Shown here: piece by piece, positions 52,277 to 59,195 of the stretch
Position numbering within the stretch: the stretch's first letter is position 1
Layout: every line of letters starts with the position of its first letter
Assembly (NCBI RefSeq): GCF_002343915.1
Contig: NZ_NETK01000001.1
Location: forward strand, 3,420,001-3,484,000
DNA length: 64,000 bases
Source of the DNA: Nannocystis exedens
Lineage (GTDB): Bacteria; Myxococcota_A; Polyangia; Nannocystales; Nannocystaceae
Direction: 5' to 3'
Program-made: the position numbers and the translations under genes
The notes under the pieces: model-generated
Databases searched by the model: none
Told to the model about the DNA's origin: nothing
The model's input: only the letters and a program-made list of their open reading frames with translations

Positions 52277-52999
52277 ATGACCACTCTACGGATCCTCGTG
52301 GTCGACGACGAGGAGCTGGCCCGCCGCCGGCTGGTCCGCCTGCTCGCCGACCTGCCCGGCGTCGAGCTCGTGGGCGAGTGCGACGCCGGGCAGGCCGCGC
52401 TGGCGCGGCTGCGCGAGCCCGACGCCGACGTCGACGTGGTCCTGCTCGACATCCGCATGCCCGGGCTCACCGGCCTCGAGACGGCGGCCCTGCTCGGCGA
52501 CGACGGGCCGTACGTCATCTTCACCACCGCTTACGACGACCACGCCGTCGACGCCTTCGACCTCGGCGTCGTCGATTATCTCTTGAAGCCGATCGAGGCC
52601 GTGCGGCTGCACCGGGCGCTCGAGCGGGCCCGCCAGCGCTTGGGCCCGCAGCGCGGCGGCGCGCGCGAGCTGGTGCGCCTGCCGGTGACCACCCGCGAGG
52701 GCATCATCCTCGTCGACCCGCAGGTCCTCACGCACGCCGTGTTCGACGGCGCGCTCGTCACCCTCCACCTCGACGGCCGCACCTTGCTCACCGACCAGAG
52801 CCTGCAGGACCTCGAGGACAGGTTGCCGGCCGCCGCGTTCGAGCGCGTCCATCGGCGCGCGCTCGTCAACCTCGAGAAGATCGAGCGCCTCGATCCGCTC
52901 GACACCGGCGGCTACAACGCGCGCATGCTCGGCGGCGACGTCGTCCCGATCTCCCGCCAGGCCGCCCGCCGCCTGCGCCGCCGCCTCGGCCTGTCCTGA
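52277..52999 (+). CDS. LytTR-family response regulator
   Basis: 240 aa. Receiver domain residues 4-120 with DDEE near the N terminus, phospho-Asp D58 in LLDIRMPG, T/S in FTTAYDD and the Lys in YLLKPIEA. The LytTR DNA-binding domain covers about 135-238 (GIILVDPQVLTHAVFDGALVTLHLDG, FERVHRRALVNLEKIERLDPL). It follows its kinase by 27 nt. The ribosome site lies in a GGACATGTCC palindrome and the stop codon lies in the loop of another family hairpin, so both ends of the gene are marked by the repeat. Confidence 0.92.
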   Translation: MTTLRILVVDDEELARRRLVRLLADLPGVELVGECDAGQAALARLREPDADVDVVLLDIRMPGLTGLETAALLGDDGPYVIFTTAYDDHAVDAFDLGVVDYLLKPIEAVRLHRALERARQRLGPQRGGARELVRLPVTTREGIILVDPQVLTHAVFDGALVTLHLDGRTLLTDQSLQDLEDRLPAAAFERVHRRALVNLEKIERLDPLDTGGYNARMLGGDVVPISRQAARRLRRRLGLS

Positions 53000-53007
53000 A
53001 AGACATG
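52990..53007. terminator. Family hairpin containing the LytTR stop codon
   Basis: CTGTCC, loop TGAA (with the TGA stop), AGACATG. It lies at the convergent junction with the next minus-strand gene. Confidence 0.6.
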
Positions 53008-53082
53008 TCGCCAAGCGGGCCGGCGCAGGAACCTGCATCCGCGCAAAGGCCGCTCCCGCTGCGACCTTCCCGTCGCCGGGGA

Positions 53083-53098
53083 ATGTCCGGATGGACAT
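53083..53098. terminator. Family hairpin at convergent junction
   Basis: ATGTCC, loop GGAT, GGACAT: 6-bp perfect stem, 15 nt past the stop of the minus-strand gene ending at 53113. Confidence 0.6.
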
Positions 53099-53112
53099 GT
53101 TCTTCGGGTCAG

Positions 53113-53982
53113 CTACCGCCGCCGCCGCCGGAACGACCACGCCAGCGGCCCGAGCAGCCACAAGGCCGGCGCGATCCCGCCGGAGCCGACCGTGCAGCCG
53201 CTGCCCCCGTCGAGGTCGGGCGCGATGTCGGCCTCGTCGAGCATCACCGTCGGGCCGCGCGTCCCGTCGGCGGCCACGGGCGTGAGCGCGATGGGCCCCG
53301 GCCCCGGCGGAATCTTCGCCTCCAGGTCGGGGTCGGACCCCGACACCGCCACGAGCTGGCCGTCGGCGTAGGCCGCCTCCACGTACCCGCCCTGGCGGAA
53401 ATACTCGGCCGAAAAGTCGATCGAGAGAGCGATGTAATCGGGGATTTCGCAGGTCGCAAAGCCCGTGAGCCCGCAGCTCTGCGGCTCGGAACGCACCTCG
53501 CGCGCCTCCAGCTCGCCGAGCGCCACGGGTGGGGCCGCCGGCTCGTCGTCCGCGCGCACATGGAGCGTCCCGGGGCTCCTGCTGTCCTCCGCGTATTCGG
53601 CGAACGCGCCGCAATCGAGCTCGTAAATTTCCCCCGGCGCCAGCGGCTCGGCCGGGACGAACTGGGCGACGACGTCGAAGGTCTCGGCCTCCTCCGACTC
53701 GCACACGCTCGCCCCCCGCAGCTCGACGGTCACCTCGATCCGCGTGTCACCGGCCACCAGCGCGCAATCGTCGGGCACCGCCGCCTCGATGTCCGCGCAC
53801 CGCATCACCATCCACGGCAACACGTCGACCGGCACCGCGACCTGACCATCAAAAAACATTGCGCTGCCATAGTCGGTACCCCAGCCCCAGCTCGCGCAGC
53901 TGCGCGCTTCGACCGGGTCCGGCCGCGCCCACAGGCCCAGGGTCAAGCAGGCGACGAGGACGAATCGACGATATATTTGCAC
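53113..53982 (-). CDS. Secreted protein with MYXO-CTERM-like C terminus
   Basis: 289 aa from GTG 53982, chosen because it gives a standard signal peptide (MQIYRRFVLVACLTLGLWA) and an AGGTGGTGA ribosome site; ATG 54015 would add 11 residues. The mature part has several Cys and mixed beta sequence with no recognised domain. The C terminus has GCTVGSGG, a hydrophobic span (APALWLLGPLAWSF) and RRRRR, which fits the MYXO-CTERM sorting signal (Cys, helix, Arg tail). It would be processed and anchored at the cell surface. Confidence 0.75.
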   Translation of the reverse strand: MQIYRRFVLVACLTLGLWARPDPVEARSCASWGWGTDYGSAMFFDGQVAVPVDVLPWMVMRCADIEAAVPDDCALVAGDTRIEVTVELRGASVCESEEAETFDVVAQFVPAEPLAPGEIYELDCGAFAEYAEDSRSPGTLHVRADDEPAAPPVALGELEAREVRSEPQSCGLTGFATCEIPDYIALSIDFSAEYFRQGGYVEAAYADGQLVAVSGSDPDLEAKIPPGPGPIALTPVAADGTRGPTVMLDEADIAPDLDGGSGCTVGSGGIAPALWLLGPLAWSFRRRRR

Positions 53983-54094
53983 GAGGTCACCACCTATCCT
54001 TAGTGCCTCGAGCATAGACAGGCTGCGGCAGCGCCGCAACCCCCGCGCCGCCGTTCACCCCATCAGGCGGTGCCAGCCGGCGCCACGAACACGG

Positions 54095-55018
54095 TCAAGC
54101 CGGCACCGGGCCGAACTTGCCGAGCTCGAAGTCGCGGATCGCGGCCGCCAGCTCGCTGCGGGTGTTCATCACGAACGGCCCGTACGACGCGATCGGCTCG
54201 TCGATCGGCTCGCCGGCCATGACCACCAGGTGCGCGTCCTCCTTGGCGACCAGCTCGACGAACGACCCGCTGTTCTCGAACACGAACAGCTCGCCGTCGC
54301 GGGCGTGCTCGCTGCCCGACTTCGCGTGGCCCGACTCGACCAGCACCAGCGCGTTGTGGTGCTCCGGCAGCGGCACGCGCACGCGGTGCTTCGCCCGCAG
54401 CTCGACGTCGAGCAGGGTGATCGGCGTGTGCGTGCGTGCCGGTCCGCGAGCCCCCGCGAACGCGCCGGCGATCACCCGCACCTGGCCCGCGTCCTCGGCG
54501 AGCGCGACGTTCGGGATCTCGCTCGCCGTGATCGGCTGATAGCCCGGCGCGCTCATCTTCAGCCGCGCCGGCAGGTTGACCCATAGTTGCAACAGACGGA
54601 CCGCCCCGCCGCGGCGAGAGAACTCTTGCTCCTGATATTCTTCGTGCAAGACCCCCGACGCCGCCGTCATCCACTGCACATCGCCCGGCCCGATGATCCC
54701 CGAGTGCCCTGCCGTGTCGCGGTGCGCGATCGTGCCTTCCCACGCCAGGCTGACCGTCTCGAACCCGCGGTGCGGGTGCCAGCCCACCCCGCGTCGCCCC
54801 TGCGACAGCGCCGGATAGTGCTGGCGCGGGTGATGGTCGAGCAGCAAGAACGGGCTGGTCCGCTCCATCGGCAGGCTGCGGCTCGGGAACACCCCGCGCA
54901 CGTGAAAGCCGTCGCCGACCCAGTGCATCGGGCCGCCGCGGTGGACGCCCTCCACGCGGCGGGCTCGCCCCGTGGATTCGAAGGCCGAAAGGGTGGGAGT
55001 GGTGATCGTCGTATCCAT
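54095..55018 (-). CDS. Pirin-family protein
   Basis: 307 aa from ATG 55018. The N-terminal cupin has the pirin metal site HPHRGFETVS and a later His/Glu in LHEEYQEQEF. The pirin core landmarks LLQLWVNLPARLKMSAPGYQ and NALVLVESGHA are present, and the C-terminal cupin ends PFVMNTRSELAAAIRDFELGKFG. Bacterial pirins are quercetinase-like or regulatory cytosolic proteins. It lies on the same strand as, and 241 bp after, the LysR gene; a 9-bp-stem hairpin separates them, so it may have its own promoter controlled by that regulator. Confidence 0.9.
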   Translation of the reverse strand: MDTTITTPTLSAFESTGRARRVEGVHRGGPMHWVGDGFHVRGVFPSRSLPMERTSPFLLLDHHPRQHYPALSQGRRGVGWHPHRGFETVSLAWEGTIAHRDTAGHSGIIGPGDVQWMTAASGVLHEEYQEQEFSRRGGAVRLLQLWVNLPARLKMSAPGYQPITASEIPNVALAEDAGQVRVIAGAFAGARGPARTHTPITLLDVELRAKHRVRVPLPEHHNALVLVESGHAKSGSEHARDGELFVFENSGSFVELVAKEDAHLVVMAGEPIDEPIASYGPFVMNTRSELAAAIRDFELGKFGPVPA

Positions 55019-55208
55019 CGCCGGCGAGCATGGGCTCGCGCTTCCGCCGGCGAAACTGGCGCGCGCATGATGGTCGCCATCACCCGAGGTGATGCCGCGA
55101 ATTCGCGGCCCAAGCGCTCCAGAGCGGCGATCCCATGGACGCCGAGACGAAGCATCGCGCGGTGACATCGCGCCCGCACCACGCGCCTGACAGTGTCACG
55201 CATGGTCA

Positions 55209-55232
55209 CGCGAAGATCTGGACATCTTCGCG
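55209..55232 (-). terminator. 9-bp perfect hairpin after lysR gene
   Basis: CGCGAAGAT, loop CTGGAC, ATCTTCGCG. On the minus strand it follows the LysR stop by 28 nt. It is not of the TGTCC family apart from GGACAT in the loop/right arm. No T-tract. Confidence 0.5.
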
Positions 55233-55259
55233 CGGCGAGTCGAACGATCGATCGCCGCT

Positions 55260-56225
55260 TCATGTCGAGGCCTGCGTCGCCTCGCGCAGCGCCAGGCGGC
55301 ACAGGTCCGTCAGGCGACCGACCGCCCACGTCGCGACCGGCCCGAGCGCCGAGCGCTTGCGTCGCACCAGCGAGAGCTGCCGCAGCGGCGCCGCCGTACC
55401 CCACGCCATCAACCTCAGCGCCACCAGCTCGCCGCGCGCCAGCGCCTCGCGCACCAGGTGCTCCGGCTCGTAGCCCCAGCCGAGCCCACCGACGATCAGC
55501 GCGTGCTTGGTCGACAGGTCGGCCACCCGCCACGTCCGCGTCGACAGCACCCCGCGATCGGCCGAGCCGCGCCCGTCGGGCGCGCGCTCGCTCAGCACGA
55601 TCTGCACCGCCGACGAGAGCGCCGCGTCCTCGATTGGCCCCGCGATCGCGGCCAGCGGGTGCGACGGCGCCGCGACGGCGATCATCCGCAGCTCGGCGAG
55701 GTGGCGCTGCTCGAGCCCCGCGAGGTCGGCGTCGGTGCCGGCGATCCCGAGCGTCGCCCGGCGGTCGCGCACCATCGCCGTCACCGCGTCGAGCATCTCG
55801 GTGGCGATCGTCAATTCCACCGCCGGATGCGCCGCCGCGAACTCGCGGGCGAAGCCGACCAACGCCGCGTTCGGGAACATCGCGTCGACCACCAGCGACA
55901 GCCGGGTCTCCTCGCCCCGCTTGAGCCGCGCGACCAGGGCCTCGACCGCTTCGACGTCCTCGTGGATCTTCTCCGCCGCCGCGACCAGGGCCGCGCCGTG
56001 CTCGGTCAGCGTCGGCACCCGACCTGTCCGGTCGAACAGTTTCAGGTCGAGCTGACTCTCGAGCCGCTGGATCGACTGACTGACCGCCGCCTGCACCCGC
56101 CCGAGCTTGCGCGCCGCCGCGGTGAAGCTGCCGGCCTCGGCGACGGCGCGCAGGGTGCGGAGCTGATCGATGCTGAGCGCCTCGAGCACGGGCCGCAGTT
56201 CACCACGACCCGCCTCGATTTGCAC
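55260..56225 (-). CDS. LysR-type transcriptional regulator
   Basis: 321 aa; a GTG start 12 codons in (VLEALSIDQLRTL) would give the usual N-terminal length. The winged helix-turn-helix is LRTLRAVAEAGSFTAAARKLGRVQAAVSQSIQRLE, followed by the linker helix and a substrate-binding domain (LSLVVDAMFPNAAL ... GLGWGYEPEHLVREALARGEL). LysR proteins bind DNA as tetramers and respond to small molecules. The closest candidate target is the downstream pirin gene. No divergent target gene is adjacent. Confidence 0.9.
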   Translation of the reverse strand: MQIEAGRGELRPVLEALSIDQLRTLRAVAEAGSFTAAARKLGRVQAAVSQSIQRLESQLDLKLFDRTGRVPTLTEHGAALVAAAEKIHEDVEAVEALVARLKRGEETRLSLVVDAMFPNAALVGFAREFAAAHPAVELTIATEMLDAVTAMVRDRRATLGIAGTDADLAGLEQRHLAELRMIAVAAPSHPLAAIAGPIEDAALSSAVQIVLSERAPDGRGSADRGVLSTRTWRVADLSTKHALIVGGLGWGYEPEHLVREALARGELVALRLMAWGTAAPLRQLSLVRRKRSALGPVATWAVGRLTDLCRLALREATQAST

Positions 56226-56255
56226 CCCCGGTCACGCCGGCGCGGAGATGCGGAA

Positions 56256-56275
56256 CTGTCCGAAAGGACATGTCC
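56256..56275. terminator. Family hairpin with GAAA loop
   Basis: CTGTCC, loop GAAA, GGACATG, continuing into GGACATGTCC. It abuts the stop of the next minus-strand gene at 56276 and so sits at its 3' end. Confidence 0.65.
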
Positions 56276-56650
56276 TCACGGACTGGCGAAGATCGCCTTG
56301 CAGCTGCCCGCCTCGCACGCGCAGTGGCCCCCGCAGTCGAGGGTGTTGGGCGCGCACTGCATCGTGCACATCACGTCGGTGCAGTCGGGCTTCTGCGCCG
56401 CCGGCACGCAGCTGGCGGGGTGGCAGCACGAGGCCGGGACGCAGTCGGCGTCGACCTTGCATTCGCCCCCCTCGCCGCCCGCCGTGGCCGGCGCCGGCTT
56501 CGGCGGCTCGCTGACCGGCGGCGGCGAATCGGGCACCTGCTCGGCCGGCGCAGCCTTCGGGGCGCACGCGGACGCGACCAGGCCGAGCAGCAGGGCACCG
56601 AGGCGACCGCGGGCCCGCCCGGAAAATTCGTTCGGAAGCTGGGTAAGCAT
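56276..56650 (-). CDS. Small Cys-rich lipoprotein
   Basis: 124 aa from ATG 56650. The signal ends LLGLVASAC (Cys29). A Pro/Ala spacer is followed by a compact domain with about 13 Cys in 60 residues (CKVDADCVPASCCHPASC, CTDVMCTMQC, CGGHCACEAGSC), consistent with a disulfide-rich fold resembling small protease-inhibitor or WAP-like modules. No exact family is recognised. It is divergent from the bPH-SHOCT gene. Confidence 0.7.
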   Translation of the reverse strand: MLTQLPNEFSGRARGRLGALLLGLVASACAPKAAPAEQVPDSPPPVSEPPKPAPATAGGEGGECKVDADCVPASCCHPASCVPAAQKPDCTDVMCTMQCAPNTLDCGGHCACEAGSCKAIFASP

Positions 56651-56969
56651 GCGCCCTGTATGCCGCCGAACGCGTCCGCGTTCCACGACGTTTTGCGGTT
56701 TCGCGGCCCCACCGACCGACGCGACGGGCCGCGCCGGGCCGCCGTCGAGCCCGCCAGCGGGCAAAGACCGCCCGCGGCAGACGCGCGGCCCCCTGAGCTG
56801 TCTTTCAGGTCAGACGAGGCCTCGATCGAGCACGAGGGTCCACTGATCACGCCGCCGCGTGTGAGAAAAAACCCCGCTTCCGGCTCGACGGGAGGTGATC
56901 GGACGCCCTCGCGGTGCGCACCTGCGCTTGGACGGATTTGACAGGCGCGCCAGCGCAAGGAGGCACCTC
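56651..56969. other. Divergent promoter region
   Basis: A 319-base gap between divergent genes. No gene is seen. A weak family-like AGCTGTCTTTCAGGTCAGA lies at 56798-56816. Promoters for both neighbours must be here but no clear -35/-10 pair is visible. Confidence 0.4.
56957..56963 (+). promoter_or_regulatory. Strong ribosome binding site (AAGGAGG)
   Basis: A perfect anti-16S complement 7 nt before ATG 56970. It decides this start over an upstream in-frame ATG at 56895. Such a perfect site is rare in this window. Confidence 0.7.
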
Positions 56970-57581
56970 ATGAACCAGCTCGTCAGCACCCAGCACACGA
57001 CATCCCAACACCCCAGGATCGCCGCGGCGCTCGCAAGGATCCCGAGCCTCCTCACCTCGGGCGAGGTCATGATCTGCGCCGTCGTACAGCTGGCGTTCAT
57101 GGCCTATTTCTCGCTGTCCCGCCGGCAGATCGTCGTCGCCACCAACCAGCGCCTCATCCTGCTCAAGCGCGGGCTGTTCGGCGGCTTCACGATGCGCGAC
57201 GCTCAGTGGCAGGACCTGCTCGACGCGCAAGTGAAGGAGAAGGCGTTCGCCGAGTCGCAGGGCTGTGAGTTCCTCGCCCATACCAGCCGCGGCGATTTTT
57301 TCGTGGCGGGCTTGCCCTCGGCGCAGGCTTTCGGGCTCTATCGCATCTGCCAGGAGCGCGAGCAGGAGTGGCGCGAGAAACGTCGCGTGCGCGAGATGGA
57401 AGAGGCCCGCGCCAGAGCCGGCGGCGTCACGGCTCACCCGGTTGGCGCGACGGCAGGGGTCGGTCCCGGTGCGGCAGCGCTGATGGTGCAGTTGCAACAG
57501 TTGCAGCAGCTGCGCCATGGCGGCAGCATCTCCGACGTCGAGTTCGAGGCGATGAAGGCGAAGCTCCTCGCCGGGATGTGA
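56970..57581 (+). CDS. Bacterial PH-domain protein with C-terminal SHOCT
   Basis: 203 aa. Residues 45-135 look like a bacterial pleckstrin-homology domain (YokE/bPH type): QIVVATNQRLILLKRGLFGGFTMRDAQWQDLLDAQVKEKAF. A charged helix (EREQEWREKRRVREMEEARARA) leads to a SHOCT motif at the C terminus (LQQLRHGGSISDVEFEAMKAKLLAGM), a short oligomerisation module. Function in bacteria is unknown. It converges on the caspase-fold gene with only 24 nt between stops. Confidence 0.8.
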   Translation: MNQLVSTQHTTSQHPRIAAALARIPSLLTSGEVMICAVVQLAFMAYFSLSRRQIVVATNQRLILLKRGLFGGFTMRDAQWQDLLDAQVKEKAFAESQGCEFLAHTSRGDFFVAGLPSAQAFGLYRICQEREQEWREKRRVREMEEARARAGGVTAHPVGATAGVGPGAAALMVQLQQLQQLRHGGSISDVEFEAMKAKLLAGM

Positions 57582-57605
57582 CGCGGCCCAGGATCATCCT
57601 GCACG

Positions 57606-59087
57606 CTACCCTCCGCTGAACACCGCGAGCGCGGCCGCGGCCTTGCGGACGGCCTCGGGGTTCGGCGTCTCCGTGAACATCTCGCGCAGCGGCAGGTCGA
57701 CCAGCGTCAGCGCCTGCTTCTCCAGGATCAGCGAGCAATCGCCGTGCGCCGCCTCGACCCGGTGCGGCAGCTCCGACGTGATCGCCCAGCCGCGGGCCTC
57801 GAGCTGCGGGACGCAGCGAACCGGCGCGCAGCCCTCACGGAGCGCGAAGGTGATGCGATCGGGGTGGAGGTTCAGACACTCGAGCAGGTCGAACACGAGG
57901 CCCGGCGCGTCCAGCCACGCCGGCTGCAGCGACAGGTGTTCGACGAGCACCCCGCGCGTCTTCTCCGTCGCCTCGTAGCTGACGCTGTAGTGGCCGTCGG
58001 GGAACGCGAGGCCGCAGCCCTCGACCGACACCGCCGACGACGCCCACTTGAAGCGCGCGCGCAGCCGGCTGACCGTGCGCCCGAGCTCCTCCTGCAGATA
58101 CCCGCCGAGCGCCGCGTTCGCCCGCGCCTCGAGGTACGACTGCGAATAATGGGTGCGCGACAGCTCCGTCAAGATGTCCTTGACCGCCACTTGCCGCGAA
58201 CCGACCGACAGCTCGACCGCGTCGAACAGCCTGCCGTCGATCGCCAGCCCGTCCGCGCTGAGGACCGGCCCGCTGAAATCCGCCAGCACCATCGTCGCGC
58301 GGCTCGACCCGTGCAACACCGGCCGCTGCGTCGACCCCCTCGATCTGCCCCACCGCTCGGTCTGCGCCGACAGAAAGCCGTACAGGCTCGACACCGTCAA
58401 CCTGCGCTCGTCGAGCGCCCCCGGCTCCTCGCCGCGCAACGCCGGGAGCAACAGCGCGGTGAACAGGCTGTGCTGCGGGTTCGGCGACCTCGTCGTCGAC
58501 GGGACGTCCTCGGCCAACGAGGCGAGCACCGTCACGCCTCGGATGCTCTGCAGCGACGCGTCGAAGGCCTCGCGCGAGACGGGCGCGCGCGCGCGACTCG
58601 ACCCGCCCAGGCGGACGTCGAGGATAGCCAGCTTTTGCTCGGCCGGTGCGCTGCGCAAGATCTCCGCGATCATCGAGAAGGAGACCAGGCAGGTCGGGTC
58701 GTCGTCCGCGAACGCGTCCTGCGGCACCAGGTAGCTGTCCGCGTCGCCGGCGAGCCGGTGCCCGTGGCCGCTGAAGTAGAAGACGAGGCGCTCGTCCGCG
58801 GCGCTCGACCTGGCGAGCTCGCGCAATGCCTTGACGATCTCGCCGCGCGACGGCATCGGCCCCCTGCGCGACACCAGCGCCTTGACGGCCCCCGGATCGG
58901 CGCCGAGCTGCGGGAGGTCGCGGAAGCAGTCGGCGAACCCGAACGCGTCGTTCCTGCCGGTCGTCAGCGGCTCGAAGCCGCAGTCCCGGTCGTAATCGTC
59001 GATGCCGACGGCCAGCACCCTGGCCCGCCCGAGCGCGAACGGCCGCGTCAACGCATCGCCCTGGCGCTGGTCGAGTCCGCGGGTCAT
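57606..59087 (-). CDS. Caspase-fold (C14) protein lacking the catalytic Cys
   Basis: 493 aa from ATG 59087. The N-terminal 260 residues have the caspase p20 layout: VLAVGIDDYDR, a helix with NDAFGFADCFRDL, GEIVKALRELARSSAADERLVFYFSGHGHRL with the catalytic His H108, and a strand ILDVRLGG. In active enzymes the last reads D-x-C-H-S-G; here Cys is R159 and the following His is Leu, so proteolysis by the normal mechanism is impossible. A further 230-residue C-terminal region is unrecognised. It may be a pseudo-protease partner or sensor. It converges on the bPH-SHOCT gene. Confidence 0.8.
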   Translation of the reverse strand: MTRGLDQRQGDALTRPFALGRARVLAVGIDDYDRDCGFEPLTTGRNDAFGFADCFRDLPQLGADPGAVKALVSRRGPMPSRGEIVKALRELARSSAADERLVFYFSGHGHRLAGDADSYLVPQDAFADDDPTCLVSFSMIAEILRSAPAEQKLAILDVRLGGSSRARAPVSREAFDASLQSIRGVTVLASLAEDVPSTTRSPNPQHSLFTALLLPALRGEEPGALDERRLTVSSLYGFLSAQTERWGRSRGSTQRPVLHGSSRATMVLADFSGPVLSADGLAIDGRLFDAVELSVGSRQVAVKDILTELSRTHYSQSYLEARANAALGGYLQEELGRTVSRLRARFKWASSAVSVEGCGLAFPDGHYSVSYEATEKTRGVLVEHLSLQPAWLDAPGLVFDLLECLNLHPDRITFALREGCAPVRCVPQLEARGWAITSELPHRVEAAHGDCSLILEKQALTLVDLPLREMFTETPNPEAVRKAAAALAVFSGG

Positions 59088-59195
59088 GCGAGCGGGCTGC
59101 CTAGCACGCCGTGAAACCCCGGGCAACCGCGACACCGGGGGCCCCGCGCGGCGTGCGGTGCGCTCGACGCGGACCCACCCGACCTCGTGCGGGCA

